Part shown: positions 44,357 to 53,389 of the stretch, piece by piece
Layout: each line of letters starts with the position of its first letter
How positions within the stretch are numbered: the first letter of the stretch is position 1
Assembly (NCBI GenBank): GCA_024233005.1
Contig: JACKQE010000015.1
Span: forward strand, 50,134-114,133
DNA: 64,000 bases
From: Akkermansiaceae bacterium
Lineage (GTDB): Bacteria > Verrucomicrobiota > Verrucomicrobiia > Verrucomicrobiales > DEV007
Reading direction: 5' to 3'
Made by a program: the position numbers and the translations under genes
Notes under the pieces: generated by a model
Told to the model about the DNA's origin: nothing
Database searches by the model: none
What the model saw: the letters and a program-made list of their open reading frames with translations, nothing else

Positions 44357-45298
44357 TTAGGGATTGTGGTGGTGGGCACTGCGGACCAATGACTGGGGTT
44401 TGCCAGCCAGCGTGAGGTAGGCCCGGCCGACATATTCCCCCAGCAATCCCAAAATCAGCAGCTGCCCCCCTGAAAAAAGGGATATGGCCGCCATCTGCGA
44501 GGACCAGCCGGTCGGGGGCTTTTTCCAATAGAAATACTCCAGCACCGTCGCCACCGCGAGTCCCAGGCCCGTCAGGCAAAGCACCAGTCCAAACAGGCTG
44601 GCAACCCTCAAGGGCATGATGCTGAAATTGAAAAACATGTTCATCCACAGCCTGACCAAACGGCGCAGGGTGTAGCCACTTTGGCCGTCCGCCCGCTCCT
44701 CATGCCGGACCAGCAGTGTTTCGATCCGGTTGGTGGCATTGAGGACCGAGCCATCAATGTAAGGAAAGGGACCGCTGTAGAGCGTGATTCGGTCGACCAG
44801 GGACCGGGAAAAGCAGCGGAAGCTGCAGAGATAGAGATCACGGGGCTTTCCCAGGAAAAAAGAAGCCAGTAAATTGGTGAACCAACTTCCCAGATTCCGG
44901 AACAGGGAATGTTTCTTTTTGGCGTAGTAGGAATAGACCACCTCGGCCCGGGTGGTGATGGCGTGCTGGTGTAGGCGGAGAGCCTCTGAAATGGGATTCT
45001 GCAAATCATCGTCCAGGGTGACCACCCACTCTCCCCGGCTTCGGCGGAGTCCCTCCATGACCGCGGCATGTTCCCCGTAATTCCTTGCCAAATCCACCCA
45101 GGTCACCGGGTAAGGCATGGCCGGCACGAGCGCCTCCAACTTGGACAAGGTTTCATCGGTGCTCCCATCATTGACCAGGATCACTTCGTAGCCGCCATCC
45201 ACGGTCAGATCGCGGAAGGCGTCGAGGAGGGTGGCCACACCATCGCCCGTGAAATACAGCGGGACCACAAAACTGAGGGCAGGGGCGGGGGAACTCAC
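44357..45298 (-). CDS. Family 2 glycosyltransferase with C-terminal membrane helices (ArnC/DPM-like)
   Basis: 313 residues. The GT-A domain has ALSFVVPLYFTGDGVATLL, VILVNDGSTDETLSKL, the metal-binding LDDDLQNPISEAL and RNLGSWFTNLLASFF. Two C-terminal helices (ASLFGLVLCLTGLGLAVATV and ISLFSGGQLLILGLLGEYVG) mark polyprenyl-phosphate glycosyltransferases. It would move the amino sugar made by its neighbours onto undecaprenyl phosphate, a step toward surface glycans. The start is GTG 45298, overlapping the aminotransferase stop as GTGA; TTG 45328 is less likely. Confidence 0.88.
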   Translation of the reverse strand: MSSPAPALSFVVPLYFTGDGVATLLDAFRDLTVDGGYEVILVNDGSTDETLSKLEALVPAMPYPVTWVDLARNYGEHAAVMEGLRRSRGEWVVTLDDDLQNPISEALRLHQHAITTRAEVVYSYYAKKKHSLFRNLGSWFTNLLASFFLGKPRDLYLCSFRCFSRSLVDRITLYSGPFPYIDGSVLNATNRIETLLVRHEERADGQSGYTLRRLVRLWMNMFFNFSIMPLRVASLFGLVLCLTGLGLAVATVLEYFYWKKPPTGWSSQMAAISLFSGGQLLILGLLGEYVGRAYLTLAGKPQSLVRSAHHHNP

Positions 45299-46422
45299 GG
45301 CAGGGAAAACGACAGGATGGACTCGCAAACCCGATCGATGGCCTCATCGGTCAAATAAGGATGCAACGGCAGGGTCAGAATTTCTCGGAGCAGGGATTCG
45401 GTTTGAGGCAGTCCCGGCGGGCCCGGAGGAAGGTGGCGATACGCCGGCTGTTGGTGGACTGCCGCCGGATAATGGAGCGCCACGGGAATGTCGGCTGAGC
45501 TGAGATGGGCGAAAAGGGCCTCGCGATGCGGCGTCCGGATGACATACAGATGCCAGGCATGGCGCGCGTTTTCAGCCACTGCCGGGAGTTGGAGCCATCC
45601 CACCTCCCCAAGTCGTTCCTCATAGCGCCGGGCCAAGACGAACCGCCGTTCCAGTTGTTGGTCCAGGGTCCTCAGCTTGACGCGCAGCAGGGCGGCCTGC
45701 AATTCATCGAGTCGGCTGTTGATCCCGGAGACATGAGAAACATACCGTTCCGCCCAGCCGTATTGCCTCAGCCAGCGGAGGCGCTCCGCGACGCCGTCAT
45801 CATTGGTGCAGACCGCGCCCCCATCGCCGATCGCCCCAAGATTCTTCGTGGGATAAAAGCTGAAGGCGCCACCATCCGCCAAAGCGCCCACCCTGCGGCC
45901 TTCCCATTCGGCTCCGTGGGCCTGGGCACAATCTTCCAAGAGAAGCAGGCCATTGTTGCGACAAAAAGCCTGCAACGAAGTCATCGGGGCCGGATGACCA
46001 TAAAGGTGCACCGCCAGCACCGCTTTGACGGTGCGGGCATCCTCCCGGTCGAGCGCCGTCCCGAGGGTGGCCGCGTCGATGGTGCGGCTGACGGGATCAA
46101 TGTCGACCAGCACCACCCCGGCTCCGGCTCTCTCAATCGCGGACACACTGGCCACGGCGGTGTGGGAAGGCACCGCGACCTGGTCCCCCGGACCAATGCC
46201 ATGCGCGCGCAGGAGCAGCTCGATGGCATCGGTTCCATTGGCGACGCCCACCGCATGACGGGCTCCGATCCAATCGGCGAACTCGCTCTCAAAGGTGCTG
46301 ACCTCAGGTCCCAAAATGTAGGAGGATCCAGTCAGCACGCGATCCATGGCGTCCCGGATTCCGGCTTCGTGGGCACGGAAATCCTCGCGGGGGTAGGCGG
46401 AAAAGACCTGGGAGGGAATCAT
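45295..46422 (-). CDS. DegT/DnrJ/EryC1/StrS-family sugar aminotransferase (FdtB-like)
   Basis: 375 residues of the PLP-dependent sugar aminotransferase family. Seen are GSSYILGPEVSTFESEFAD, VGVANGTDAIELLLRAHGIG, LLLEDCAQAHGAEW and SFYPTKNLGAIGDGGAV, whose Lys forms the PLP Schiff base. Such enzymes aminate the 3-keto intermediate made by FdtA, giving dTDP-Fuc3N or dTDP-Qui3N. Its C-terminus overlaps the glycosyltransferase start. It is divergent from ppk with 235 nt between. Confidence 0.9.
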   Translation of the reverse strand: MIPSQVFSAYPREDFRAHEAGIRDAMDRVLTGSSYILGPEVSTFESEFADWIGARHAVGVANGTDAIELLLRAHGIGPGDQVAVPSHTAVASVSAIERAGAGVVLVDIDPVSRTIDAATLGTALDREDARTVKAVLAVHLYGHPAPMTSLQAFCRNNGLLLLEDCAQAHGAEWEGRRVGALADGGAFSFYPTKNLGAIGDGGAVCTNDDGVAERLRWLRQYGWAERYVSHVSGINSRLDELQAALLRVKLRTLDQQLERRFVLARRYEERLGEVGWLQLPAVAENARHAWHLYVIRTPHREALFAHLSSADIPVALHYPAAVHQQPAYRHLPPGPPGLPQTESLLREILTLPLHPYLTDEAIDRVCESILSFSLP

Positions 46423-46548
46423 GGGAAGCCCGGAATGTGGACCGGGTCAGCCTGTTGGACAAGCCACAGATGATGCTGTTCTCAAAAAATGGAGAACCAG
46501 GGCACCTCGGCAGATTCAGCCGAAGGTGCGCCTCCTTCTGCTTCGGTT

Positions 46549-46566
46549 CGTGACAATAGTGTGACC
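46549..46566. promoter_or_regulatory. Pho-box-like direct repeat upstream of ppk
   Basis: On the plus strand GTGAC occurs at 46550-46554 and again at 46561-46565, an 11-nt period that equals the PhoB half-site spacing (CTGTCAT-like on the complementary strand). It lies about 95 nt before the ppk ATG. Only the GTCA cores agree with consensus, so this is a tentative reading. Confidence 0.22.
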
Positions 46567-46657
46567 TGCTTGTGGTTTGCCAGGATGCCACGTAAGAGAT
46601 GGTGCCAAGCTTTGCCCGGCCATTCCGAAAATCGATCGACTACCGCCCAATTCCCGA

Positions 46658-48865
46658 ATGAACTTTGACCCAGACAGCATTTCCGAGGCTTGCCCTGACA
46701 CAGGGCAGACTCCGCCGTTACCGGTAAAAACCCCGGGGAAATCCTCCAGCGTTGCGGCTCCCGGTCCCGATCCGGAAACGAAGTCTCCCTATCAGGACAG
46801 GGATCTGAGCTGGCTCTCTTTTAATGAACGCGTCCTCTGGGAAGCCCGGGACCAAAGCCTACCTCTGTATGATCGCCTCAAATTCCTGGCCATCTTCTCG
46901 TCCAATCTGGATGAATTTTTCAGGGTCAGGGTGGCCTCGATCCGGAGCCTGCTCGAACTCGACAAACAGGCCCGCAAAAATCTTGGCATCAAGGCCAAAG
47001 CGTTGTTGAAAGAAATCCACCGCACGGTGCTCGCCCAGCAGGCGGAATTTGGTAGAATTTACCAAAACGAGATCCTGCCCGAGCTCCAATCAAGGGGCAT
47101 CTATCTCCACAATGCAGTGTTGGCAGACAAGAACCACCGGGCTTATCTCCAGAACTTCTTCCGAGAGGAGGTGCTGCCTTTTGTCCATCCCAATCTGCTC
47201 CAGAAAGGACGGATCATTCACTTTCTGAGGGACAAGGCCCTTTATTTGGCGGTCCGGATGCATCCCCGTTCCAAATCCGGAGAGCACAAGTCCGGACCGT
47301 CTCGTGACAAGCGGATCTGCTACGCCCTGGTGCAAATTCCCACCCATTATTGCCCCCGTTTCCTCGAACTGCCAGGCAACGGCATTCGCCACGATCTGGT
47401 GTTTCTTGATGACGTCATCCGCACCCATCTCCAGGAAGTCTTACCCGGCTATGTGATCAAGGATGCCTACAGCATCAAACTTTCGAGGGATGCCGATCTC
47501 CAGATCGAGGATGAGTTCACCGGTGATCTGTCGGAAAAAATCTCCCAGAGTCTGGCCAAACGCCGGGTCGGGGCGCCGGCAAGGTTTCTTTACGACAAAG
47601 CCATGCCCGGGAGCATGCTGAAATACCTCAAGGAGGCCTTCCAGCTTTCTGATGAGGATGCCATGGAGGGAGGGCGATATCACAATTTCAGTGATTTCTT
47701 TGATCTGCCCAATCCCTTGGCGCCCGCCCTGCAAAGCCCGGCCATGCAGCGATTGCCGCACCCCGCATTTGACCACGATCTCTCCATGTTCGGTCCGATC
47801 GCCCGGCAGGACCGTCTGCTGCATTTTCCTTATCAGCGGTATGACTATGTCCTGCGCTTTCTCAATGAAGCAGCGCTGGATCCAGCGGTGGAGGAGATCA
47901 AAACCACCCAGTACCGGGTCGCTTCCAACTCGGGCATCGTCAGCGCGCTCATCCGGGCCGCCCGCAATGGCAAGAAGGTCACCGTTTTTGTCGAGTTGAA
48001 GGCCCGTTTTGATGAGGCCGCCAATCTCCAGTCCGCAGCGGATATGAAAGCCGCCGGCGTCCGGGTCATTCACAGCCTGCCGGGGCTGAAAGTCCACGCC
48101 AAAATTGCCCTCATCATGCGTCGGGAGGAGGGCCTGTCGCGGGGCTATGCCTTTCTCAGCACAGGAAACTTCAACGAAAAAACCGCCCGCATTTATGCGG
48201 ACCACGGCCTCATGACGTCCAACCAGAACCTGACCAAAGAACTGGAGCAGGTCTTTGGGTTTCTCGAAAACCACCAGTATCTCCCGCCGCCGTTCCAACA
48301 CTTGCTGGTCGCTCAATTCAACATGAAGTCCCGGTTTCTGGCGATGATCGACCGGGAGATCGACCATGCCAAAGCGGGCCGAAAAAGCCGCATTATCATC
48401 AAGATTAACAATCTGGAGGAACGGGTCATGATTGACAAACTCATCGAAGCCGGTCGGGCCGGGGTGCGCGTGGATCTGATCATCCGGGGCATTTGTTGCC
48501 TGCGTCCCGGAATTCCGGATCTCACCGAGAACATCCGAATCCGTCGTTTGGTGGGCCAGCACTTGGAGCACGCCCGCGTCTTTATTTTTCACAACGATGG
48601 CGCGGAGGAGATCTACCTGGCGTCGGCCGACTGGATGGGACGGAACCTGAACCGGCGGGTCGAAGTGGGGTTCCCTGTGCTGGACCCCGGGAACAAAGCG
48701 GAAATCCGACAGGTGATCTCACTTCAACTCAAGGACAATGAAAAAGCGGTGCGGTTGGATGCGAACCTGCGGAACCGCCCCATCGTGCGCCCTCCCGAGG
48801 CCCCTGTCGTGAATGCCCAGAAGGACCTTTACGCCCTCATCGCGGAGGGCAAACTGGGGAAGTGA
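46658..48865 (+). CDS. ppk: Polyphosphate kinase 1
   Basis: 735 residues. PPK1 makes polyphosphate from ATP gamma-phosphate. After a Pro/Ser-rich unconserved first 40 residues come the N-domain (DRDLSWLSFNERVLWEARDQ), the head domain and two phospholipase-D-like catalytic domains. The autophosphorylated His is in KVHAKIALIMRREE (about residue 480), and the second essential His region is in LEHARVFIFHNDGAEEIYLA plus SADWMGRNLNRRVEVGFPV. ATG 46658 is preferred over a TTG 27 codons upstream, which lies before the conserved region. Full length for the family. Confidence 0.95.
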   Translation: MNFDPDSISEACPDTGQTPPLPVKTPGKSSSVAAPGPDPETKSPYQDRDLSWLSFNERVLWEARDQSLPLYDRLKFLAIFSSNLDEFFRVRVASIRSLLELDKQARKNLGIKAKALLKEIHRTVLAQQAEFGRIYQNEILPELQSRGIYLHNAVLADKNHRAYLQNFFREEVLPFVHPNLLQKGRIIHFLRDKALYLAVRMHPRSKSGEHKSGPSRDKRICYALVQIPTHYCPRFLELPGNGIRHDLVFLDDVIRTHLQEVLPGYVIKDAYSIKLSRDADLQIEDEFTGDLSEKISQSLAKRRVGAPARFLYDKAMPGSMLKYLKEAFQLSDEDAMEGGRYHNFSDFFDLPNPLAPALQSPAMQRLPHPAFDHDLSMFGPIARQDRLLHFPYQRYDYVLRFLNEAALDPAVEEIKTTQYRVASNSGIVSALIRAARNGKKVTVFVELKARFDEAANLQSAADMKAAGVRVIHSLPGLKVHAKIALIMRREEGLSRGYAFLSTGNFNEKTARIYADHGLMTSNQNLTKELEQVFGFLENHQYLPPPFQHLLVAQFNMKSRFLAMIDREIDHAKAGRKSRIIIKINNLEERVMIDKLIEAGRAGVRVDLIIRGICCLRPGIPDLTENIRIRRLVGQHLEHARVFIFHNDGAEEIYLASADWMGRNLNRRVEVGFPVLDPGNKAEIRQVISLQLKDNEKAVRLDANLRNRPIVRPPEAPVVNAQKDLYALIAEGKLGK

Positions 48866-48906
48866 ACCGGCAGGTCTGACGGTGTATTCCCCCCGCCGAG
48901 CCTCCC

Positions 48907-49785
48907 TCAAGCCCTGGGCCGGCAGGAATCGACCAACCCCGGATCGTGTTCCACGGCCTCCAAAAATCCTGGATAGCGTGGACGCCACCCGAGGGACTTG
49001 AGCCGGGCATTGTCGACCCGTTTGTGGGTCCAGGCGCGCTTCCGCTCCAGATTGGGAGGCGCCTCCGCTGGAACCGGCAGTCCGAAATGACGCGCCAGCC
49101 CTTCATAACATTCGCGCTGGGTCAACGGGGTGTCGTCCACCACATTGAAAATCCGGCCCGAGACCGTCTCGCGCGGTGACGCCAAGACTGTCGCGATGGC
49201 GGCAACGGCATCATCCCGATGGATCTGGTTGAGCAACCGGTTCACGGCTCCGGTCTCAATGCGAGCGGTGCCATCGAGCAGCTTCGTCAGGTAGACACTT
49301 CTTCCCGGTCCGTAAAGGCCGGCCAATCGCAAGGCGGTGCCGCCCAGACGCATCACAAACTGTTCCGCGGCGAGCAGAATCAAACCCGTCTCCCGATCCG
49401 GTTCAGTCGGAGAGGATTCATGGACCAGGGAGCCATCGGTCTGCCCGTAAACGCTGGTGCTGCTGGTGAAGAGGATCGGGATGCCTGGAAAGGCGGTCGA
49501 GAGATGTTTCAGGCCATCGAGAAACACCGCCCGGTAGGCCTCGGCACCGCCGCGCCCGGAACTGGCACAATGAACCACGGCATCATAGGAACCTCCGATC
49601 GCTCCCAGAGACCCGGGATCGGTCAGGTCGGCGGCCCTCACCGGCCAGCCATGGCTTTCCGAGAGGAGGCGGGCGGAATCCGGTGAACGCGTCAGTCCGG
49701 TCACGGCATGGCCCTGCCGGTGCAGGAAATCACCGAGCGCGCTGCCGACGTAACCGCATCCGGCAATGAGGTAGGAATGGGCCAT
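48907..49785 (-). CDS. NAD(P)-dependent SDR/epimerase, YeeZ-like
   Basis: 292 residues of an atypical extended SDR. The Rossmann motif is SYLIAGCGYVGSALGDFLHR, then VVHCASSGRGGAEAYRAVF, ILFTSSTSVYGQTDGS and NQIHRDDAVAAIATVL. The YeeZ-like group has unknown substrates, and the catalytic Y-x-x-x-K is not intact here. ATG 49785 lies 1 nt from the stop of the M16 peptidase gene, so translation is coupled. Confidence 0.84.
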   Translation of the reverse strand: MAHSYLIAGCGYVGSALGDFLHRQGHAVTGLTRSPDSARLLSESHGWPVRAADLTDPGSLGAIGGSYDAVVHCASSGRGGAEAYRAVFLDGLKHLSTAFPGIPILFTSSTSVYGQTDGSLVHESSPTEPDRETGLILLAAEQFVMRLGGTALRLAGLYGPGRSVYLTKLLDGTARIETGAVNRLLNQIHRDDAVAAIATVLASPRETVSGRIFNVVDDTPLTQRECYEGLARHFGLPVPAEAPPNLERKRAWTHKRVDNARLKSLGWRPRYPGFLEAVEHDPGLVDSCRPRA

Positions 49786-49786
49786 C

Positions 49787-52321
49787 TCAGCGACCAATCA
49801 GACGGATCACCGCGCTTTGGGAAGGCTCGAAATACCGTCCGCACACATCCCGGATCCGGTCCAAATCCACCCTACTGATCTGCTCCGCGCTGCGCCTATG
49901 GTTGTCCCAGCCGAGCCCGAGCAGTTCATCGACAGAGGCCGTGCCGGCAAGTTCGTGGACTCCCTGGAGATGGATTTTTTCCCTCCCCAGCAGCGAGCTT
50001 TTGGCGCGGTCCAACTCGTGGGCTTCCAAACCATGCCGGGACAGCTTGGCGATCTCGTCGAGCAGTTCGGCCTGTGCGAGGTCGATTTTTTCCGGACTGG
50101 TGGCGATGTAGAAAACGAAGGCTCCCGGCTCCAGTCCCGCAAGGCGGGTGGCCCCGACCGAATAGGCCAGTCCAAGATCTTCCCGAATCCTCATGAACAG
50201 TCGCGAAGCCATGTCGCTGCAGGCTTCATCGATCAGTTCCAACGCATCGTGATCTTCGTGCAGAATCGGACAGGTCCGGAAGCCGGCGAGGAGGATGGCC
50301 TGGGATTTGGAGTGATGCTCCTCGATGACTTCGCCTTTCAATTCCGGCAAACCGCCAAGAGGCACGGAAAAGGCCCGCTCCCCCGAAGGGAGGCCTCCAA
50401 AGGCCTCGGCCAGCCGGTCGATCGTCCGGTCGGGGTCGACATCGCCAAACACCGCCACCACACCGTTCCGGCCCGTCACAAAGCGGCGGCGGAATGTCTC
50501 GGCGGTTTCCCGGTTCAAGCGGGACAGGCTTTCTTCAGTTCCGGAACTGGACAGTCCATAGGGATGGTTTCCATACAACGCCTGACGGAGCTTCCGCATG
50601 CCGAGGCGCATCGGCTGATCCAACTCCGCCTTGATGGCGGCGAGTTGGTAACGCTTTTCCTGGGCGAGGGTTTCCGCCAGAAAGGACGGACAAATCAGGG
50701 CGTCGGAGACCAGACCTATGCCCAGATCGAGATCCGGACGGAGAAAATCGGTGGAGACGGAGAACGAGTTGTTCCCGAAACTGCTCCCAATGCTGCCACC
50801 CACGGATTCGATGGATTCGGCGACCTCCTCGGCGCTCCGGTGTTCCGTGTCTTTGACCAGCAGTCGGGCCGCGAGCCGGGTGATGCCGTTGTTGGCGGCG
50901 GTCTCACCGAGCAGGCCGCCCCGGAAAACGGAATGCACCGTCGCCAAGGGCAAGCGCTTGTCCTGGTGCACGAGGAGCGTCAACCCATTGTCGAGCGCGA
51001 CCTTGCGGATGTCATCCGACCGAAGGCTGGTGGCGCGGCGCGGAGCCACAGTGCCCGTGCCAAGGGGATCCAGGGAGACCAGTGTGAGATGGTCATCCAC
51101 GAGATAACGTCTGGCCGCTTCAACAATATCCGACGGACGCAGCGCCTGCACGGCACGGACATAGTCACGGGTGTAGTCGAGATTGCGGGTCAGGTTCCAA
51201 TTCGACCCGAGATCGGAAGCCTGTCCCCGCATCGTCGAGAGAGTGGAAATCTGGCTGCTGAGCGCCTGACGGACGCATTTGGCAAGTTCGGCATCGGTCA
51301 CTCCATCCCGGGCGATCGTGCCAAGGACGGCAGCGATGGCAGTCTCGGTGGCTTCCCGTTTCGCCGGCTCGGTTTCCGCCCCGGCGATGAAGAGCCCCCC
51401 ATCGACGGGAGTCCAGGAAGAGGCGTAGACGGAATGTGCCAGCCCTTGTTTCTCCCGCACCTCACGATAGAGGCGGGAACTTCTCCCCCCACCGGCGATG
51501 GCCGCCAGCACGTCGATGGCCGGAGCATCAGGATGACCAAGCCCGGGGACTCTCCAAGCCATCATGGTGCGGGAAAGATCGGTGGGAAACTCCCCGCGCC
51601 ATTCGCGCCGTCCCATGGGAGAGGGCTCTTGGGGAAGGGGGATCCGGTCTCGGTGGCGACGGTGAAATCCCCCCAGATGGTGTTCCACGGCCTCGAGCAC
51701 CGCGGCGGGTTCGACATCGCCGGAAATGACCAGGAAGAGATTGTCGGGAGAATACTGGTGCCGGTAATAGGCGGCCAGATCGGCACGGCTCAGCTGATTG
51801 AAGAGATCGAGATATCCGATGACCGGATGACGCACCGGGTGGTGCGTGAAGGCCGTGGCAAACATTCGGCGGCTCAGAACCTGATCCGGATTGTCCTCAC
51901 CCATGGCAAACTCCCGCCGGATGACCTCGCGTTCTTTTTCAAACTCCTCCTCCGGCAGCGTGGCATTCCCGACCGTGTCGCAGAGGACATCGAGACAACT
52001 TTCCCAGCCCGTCGAGGGGCAATCGATCCAATAGACCGTGCGGTCGAAAGAGGTGTAGGCGTTGATGTATCCCCCCGCGTCCTGCACCTCGCGGGCGATG
52101 TCACCGGCGCCGCGACGCTGGGTGCCCTTGAAAAGCATGTGTTCGAGAAAGTGGGACATCCCCGCGCCGAGCCAGGCCCCTTCGTTCACGCTCCCCGCCC
52201 GGCACCAGGCCTGGAGGCTGACCACGGGGGAGGAATGGTCTTCGTTGATGATGAGTTCCAGCCCATTGGGCAAGGTGTGAATCCGGGCATGGCTGGAGGG
52301 GAAGTCGAGTGTGTCAGTCAC
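49787..52321 (-). CDS. Full-length M16 zinc peptidase (two-lobe)
   Basis: 844 residues comprising two M16 halves. The first holds the inverted zinc site GMSHFLEHMLFKG (H57, E60, H61) with the distal Glu in FEKEREVIRREF about 75 residues later. The second half (from about 440, KVALDNGLTLLVHQDKRL) has no HxxEH and should be the inactive lobe that closes the chamber. M16 enzymes degrade small peptides. A signal peptide is not apparent. The start is GTG 52321; the open frame extends 19 codons further only to TTG. Coupled by 1 nt to the downstream SDR. Confidence 0.9.
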   Translation of the reverse strand: MTDTLDFPSSHARIHTLPNGLELIINEDHSSPVVSLQAWCRAGSVNEGAWLGAGMSHFLEHMLFKGTQRRGAGDIAREVQDAGGYINAYTSFDRTVYWIDCPSTGWESCLDVLCDTVGNATLPEEEFEKEREVIRREFAMGEDNPDQVLSRRMFATAFTHHPVRHPVIGYLDLFNQLSRADLAAYYRHQYSPDNLFLVISGDVEPAAVLEAVEHHLGGFHRRHRDRIPLPQEPSPMGRREWRGEFPTDLSRTMMAWRVPGLGHPDAPAIDVLAAIAGGGRSSRLYREVREKQGLAHSVYASSWTPVDGGLFIAGAETEPAKREATETAIAAVLGTIARDGVTDAELAKCVRQALSSQISTLSTMRGQASDLGSNWNLTRNLDYTRDYVRAVQALRPSDIVEAARRYLVDDHLTLVSLDPLGTGTVAPRRATSLRSDDIRKVALDNGLTLLVHQDKRLPLATVHSVFRGGLLGETAANNGITRLAARLLVKDTEHRSAEEVAESIESVGGSIGSSFGNNSFSVSTDFLRPDLDLGIGLVSDALICPSFLAETLAQEKRYQLAAIKAELDQPMRLGMRKLRQALYGNHPYGLSSSGTEESLSRLNRETAETFRRRFVTGRNGVVAVFGDVDPDRTIDRLAEAFGGLPSGERAFSVPLGGLPELKGEVIEEHHSKSQAILLAGFRTCPILHEDHDALELIDEACSDMASRLFMRIREDLGLAYSVGATRLAGLEPGAFVFYIATSPEKIDLAQAELLDEIAKLSRHGLEAHELDRAKSSLLGREKIHLQGVHELAGTASVDELLGLGWDNHRRSAEQISRVDLDRIRDVCGRYFEPSQSAVIRLIGR

Positions 52322-52390
52322 AAGGAAATGGATAAGGGAACTGGCGGGCAGTGTAGCGCGGGATTCCGGGAATGCCAAGACTCCACGCGC

Positions 52391-52852
52391 TCACGGCGCA
52401 GCATTCAGGGGTTCGAATCCGTAGCGCTCAAAAAACTCGGTCAGCGTCTCCGGTTGAAGATCGAACCGGAGGACGGAGAAGTCAGCTCCAAAGCCAGTGG
52501 ATGCGGCATGGACCCCGGCTTCAGGATCCAGAACCACGGTCAACGGAGGGTCCGGTTCACGGGACTGGATGATCAGCATCCGGGAGCCATCGCCCATGAG
52601 GAGCAGGGGAGGAACAATCCACCAGTCGGGGGAGGCCTGTTGCCGCGCCGCCTCCGCTTCGCGGTCGAGGCGCTCCATTTCACCGGGGTTTGAGGACAGT
52701 CTCCGCAGGCGTGCCGCCAAGTCCGCCGCCAGGTTGGCTTCCTCGGAAAGAGGCGAGGTAGGGGAGCATCCGGAGAAAGTGCCACCTATGAGAAACAGGC
52801 TGACGGTCAGGATCCGGAGGACAGGAAAAGGGATGCGGGTTCGGGTTGACAT
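52391..52852 (-). CDS. Predicted lipoprotein of unknown function
   Basis: 153 residues. The N-terminal hydrophobic stretch (FPVLRILTVSLFLIGG) ends in a lipobox-like GTFSGC, so the mature protein would be anchored by that Cys. A helical region (LSEEANLAADLAARLRRLSS) is followed by a mixed domain with PPLLLMGDGSRMLIIQ and a C-terminal ETLTEFFERYGFEP. No family is recognised. ATG 52852 is chosen over a TTG two codons before. It abuts the rpsU promoter on the opposite strand. Confidence 0.62.
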   Translation of the reverse strand: MSTRTRIPFPVLRILTVSLFLIGGTFSGCSPTSPLSEEANLAADLAARLRRLSSNPGEMERLDREAEAARQQASPDWWIVPPLLLMGDGSRMLIIQSREPDPPLTVVLDPEAGVHAASTGFGADFSVLRFDLQPETLTEFFERYGFEPLNAAP

Positions 52853-52874
52853 TCTCAAACTTCACTTCTAGATT
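52846..52874 (+). promoter_or_regulatory. Sigma-70 promoter for rpsU
   Basis: A perfect -35 box TTGACA (52846-52851), a 17-nt spacer and TAGATT (52869-52874) sit about 100 nt before the rpsU start. It is the best promoter match found by eye in the window. Confidence 0.72.
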
Positions 52875-52977
52875 CGCGCTTCGTTTGGTCGGCTCAGGGG
52901 TTTTCCTCCTTACAGGTGTCTCCACCCGACATCGACACCATTCACTATCAACCGCCACGGAGAAAGTCAGAACCAAC

Positions 52978-53199
52978 ATGCCAGAAGTCACCGTCAAAAA
53001 AGGAGAATCCATCGATCGCGCTCTCAAGCGCCTGAAGAACAAACTCGAAGGCGAGGGGATTCTCGAGGAAATCCGCCGACTCCGGGCGTTTGAAACCCCG
53101 GCCCAGCGGACCAAGCGCAAGGCCCGAAACAACGCCAAGCGCGGTCGCAACCGGTTCCGCTTCACGCTCGACGCGAAAGAAAACCAGAAGGAAGACTGA
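52978..53199 (+). CDS. rpsU: 30S ribosomal protein S21
   Basis: 73 residues. bS21 assists initiation at the 30S platform near the 3' end of 16S rRNA. The sequence MPEVTVKKGESIDRALKRLK, then RRLRAFETPAQRTKRKARNN and a basic helix, is standard. ATG 52978 follows GGAG about 15 nt upstream. A strong promoter stands upstream and a terminator 44 nt downstream, so it forms a single-gene unit. Confidence 0.95.
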   Translation: MPEVTVKKGESIDRALKRLKNKLEGEGILEEIRRLRAFETPAQRTKRKARNNAKRGRNRFRFTLDAKENQKED

Positions 53200-53242
53200 T
53201 TCCGTCATTCTGATTCTTGGGGCTGCGCGCCCCACCACAAAG

Positions 53243-53270
53243 ACCTGGAGGGAAACCTCCGGGTTTTTTT
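53243..53270 (+). terminator. Rho-independent terminator of rpsU
   Basis: Stem ACCTGGAGG/CCTCCGGGT with a GAAA tetraloop and one G-T wobble is followed by seven T residues, 43 nt past the rpsU stop. hisD therefore needs its own promoter in the next 120 nt. Confidence 0.85.
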
Positions 53271-53389
53271 GTGTTCCGCCCCCTCATCCCCGGCGCACTT
53301 TTCAGAGCAGCCTGGATCCACCACCGACCACCGTCCTGCGGTCACTTTGCGCTGGAAAAAAGGGAGGGGCCGTCCACATTAGCCGCCCC

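Noticed and set aside
49817..52693. 958-codon plus-strand open frame opposite the M16 peptidase
   Set aside because: It shadows a full-length peptidase with intact HxxEH; long antisense frames occur throughout the window where codons end in G or C.
53271..53389. Histidine-operon leader peptide before hisD
   Set aside because: Only a few scattered His codons and no run, no competing hairpins, and a terminator belongs to rpsU instead.
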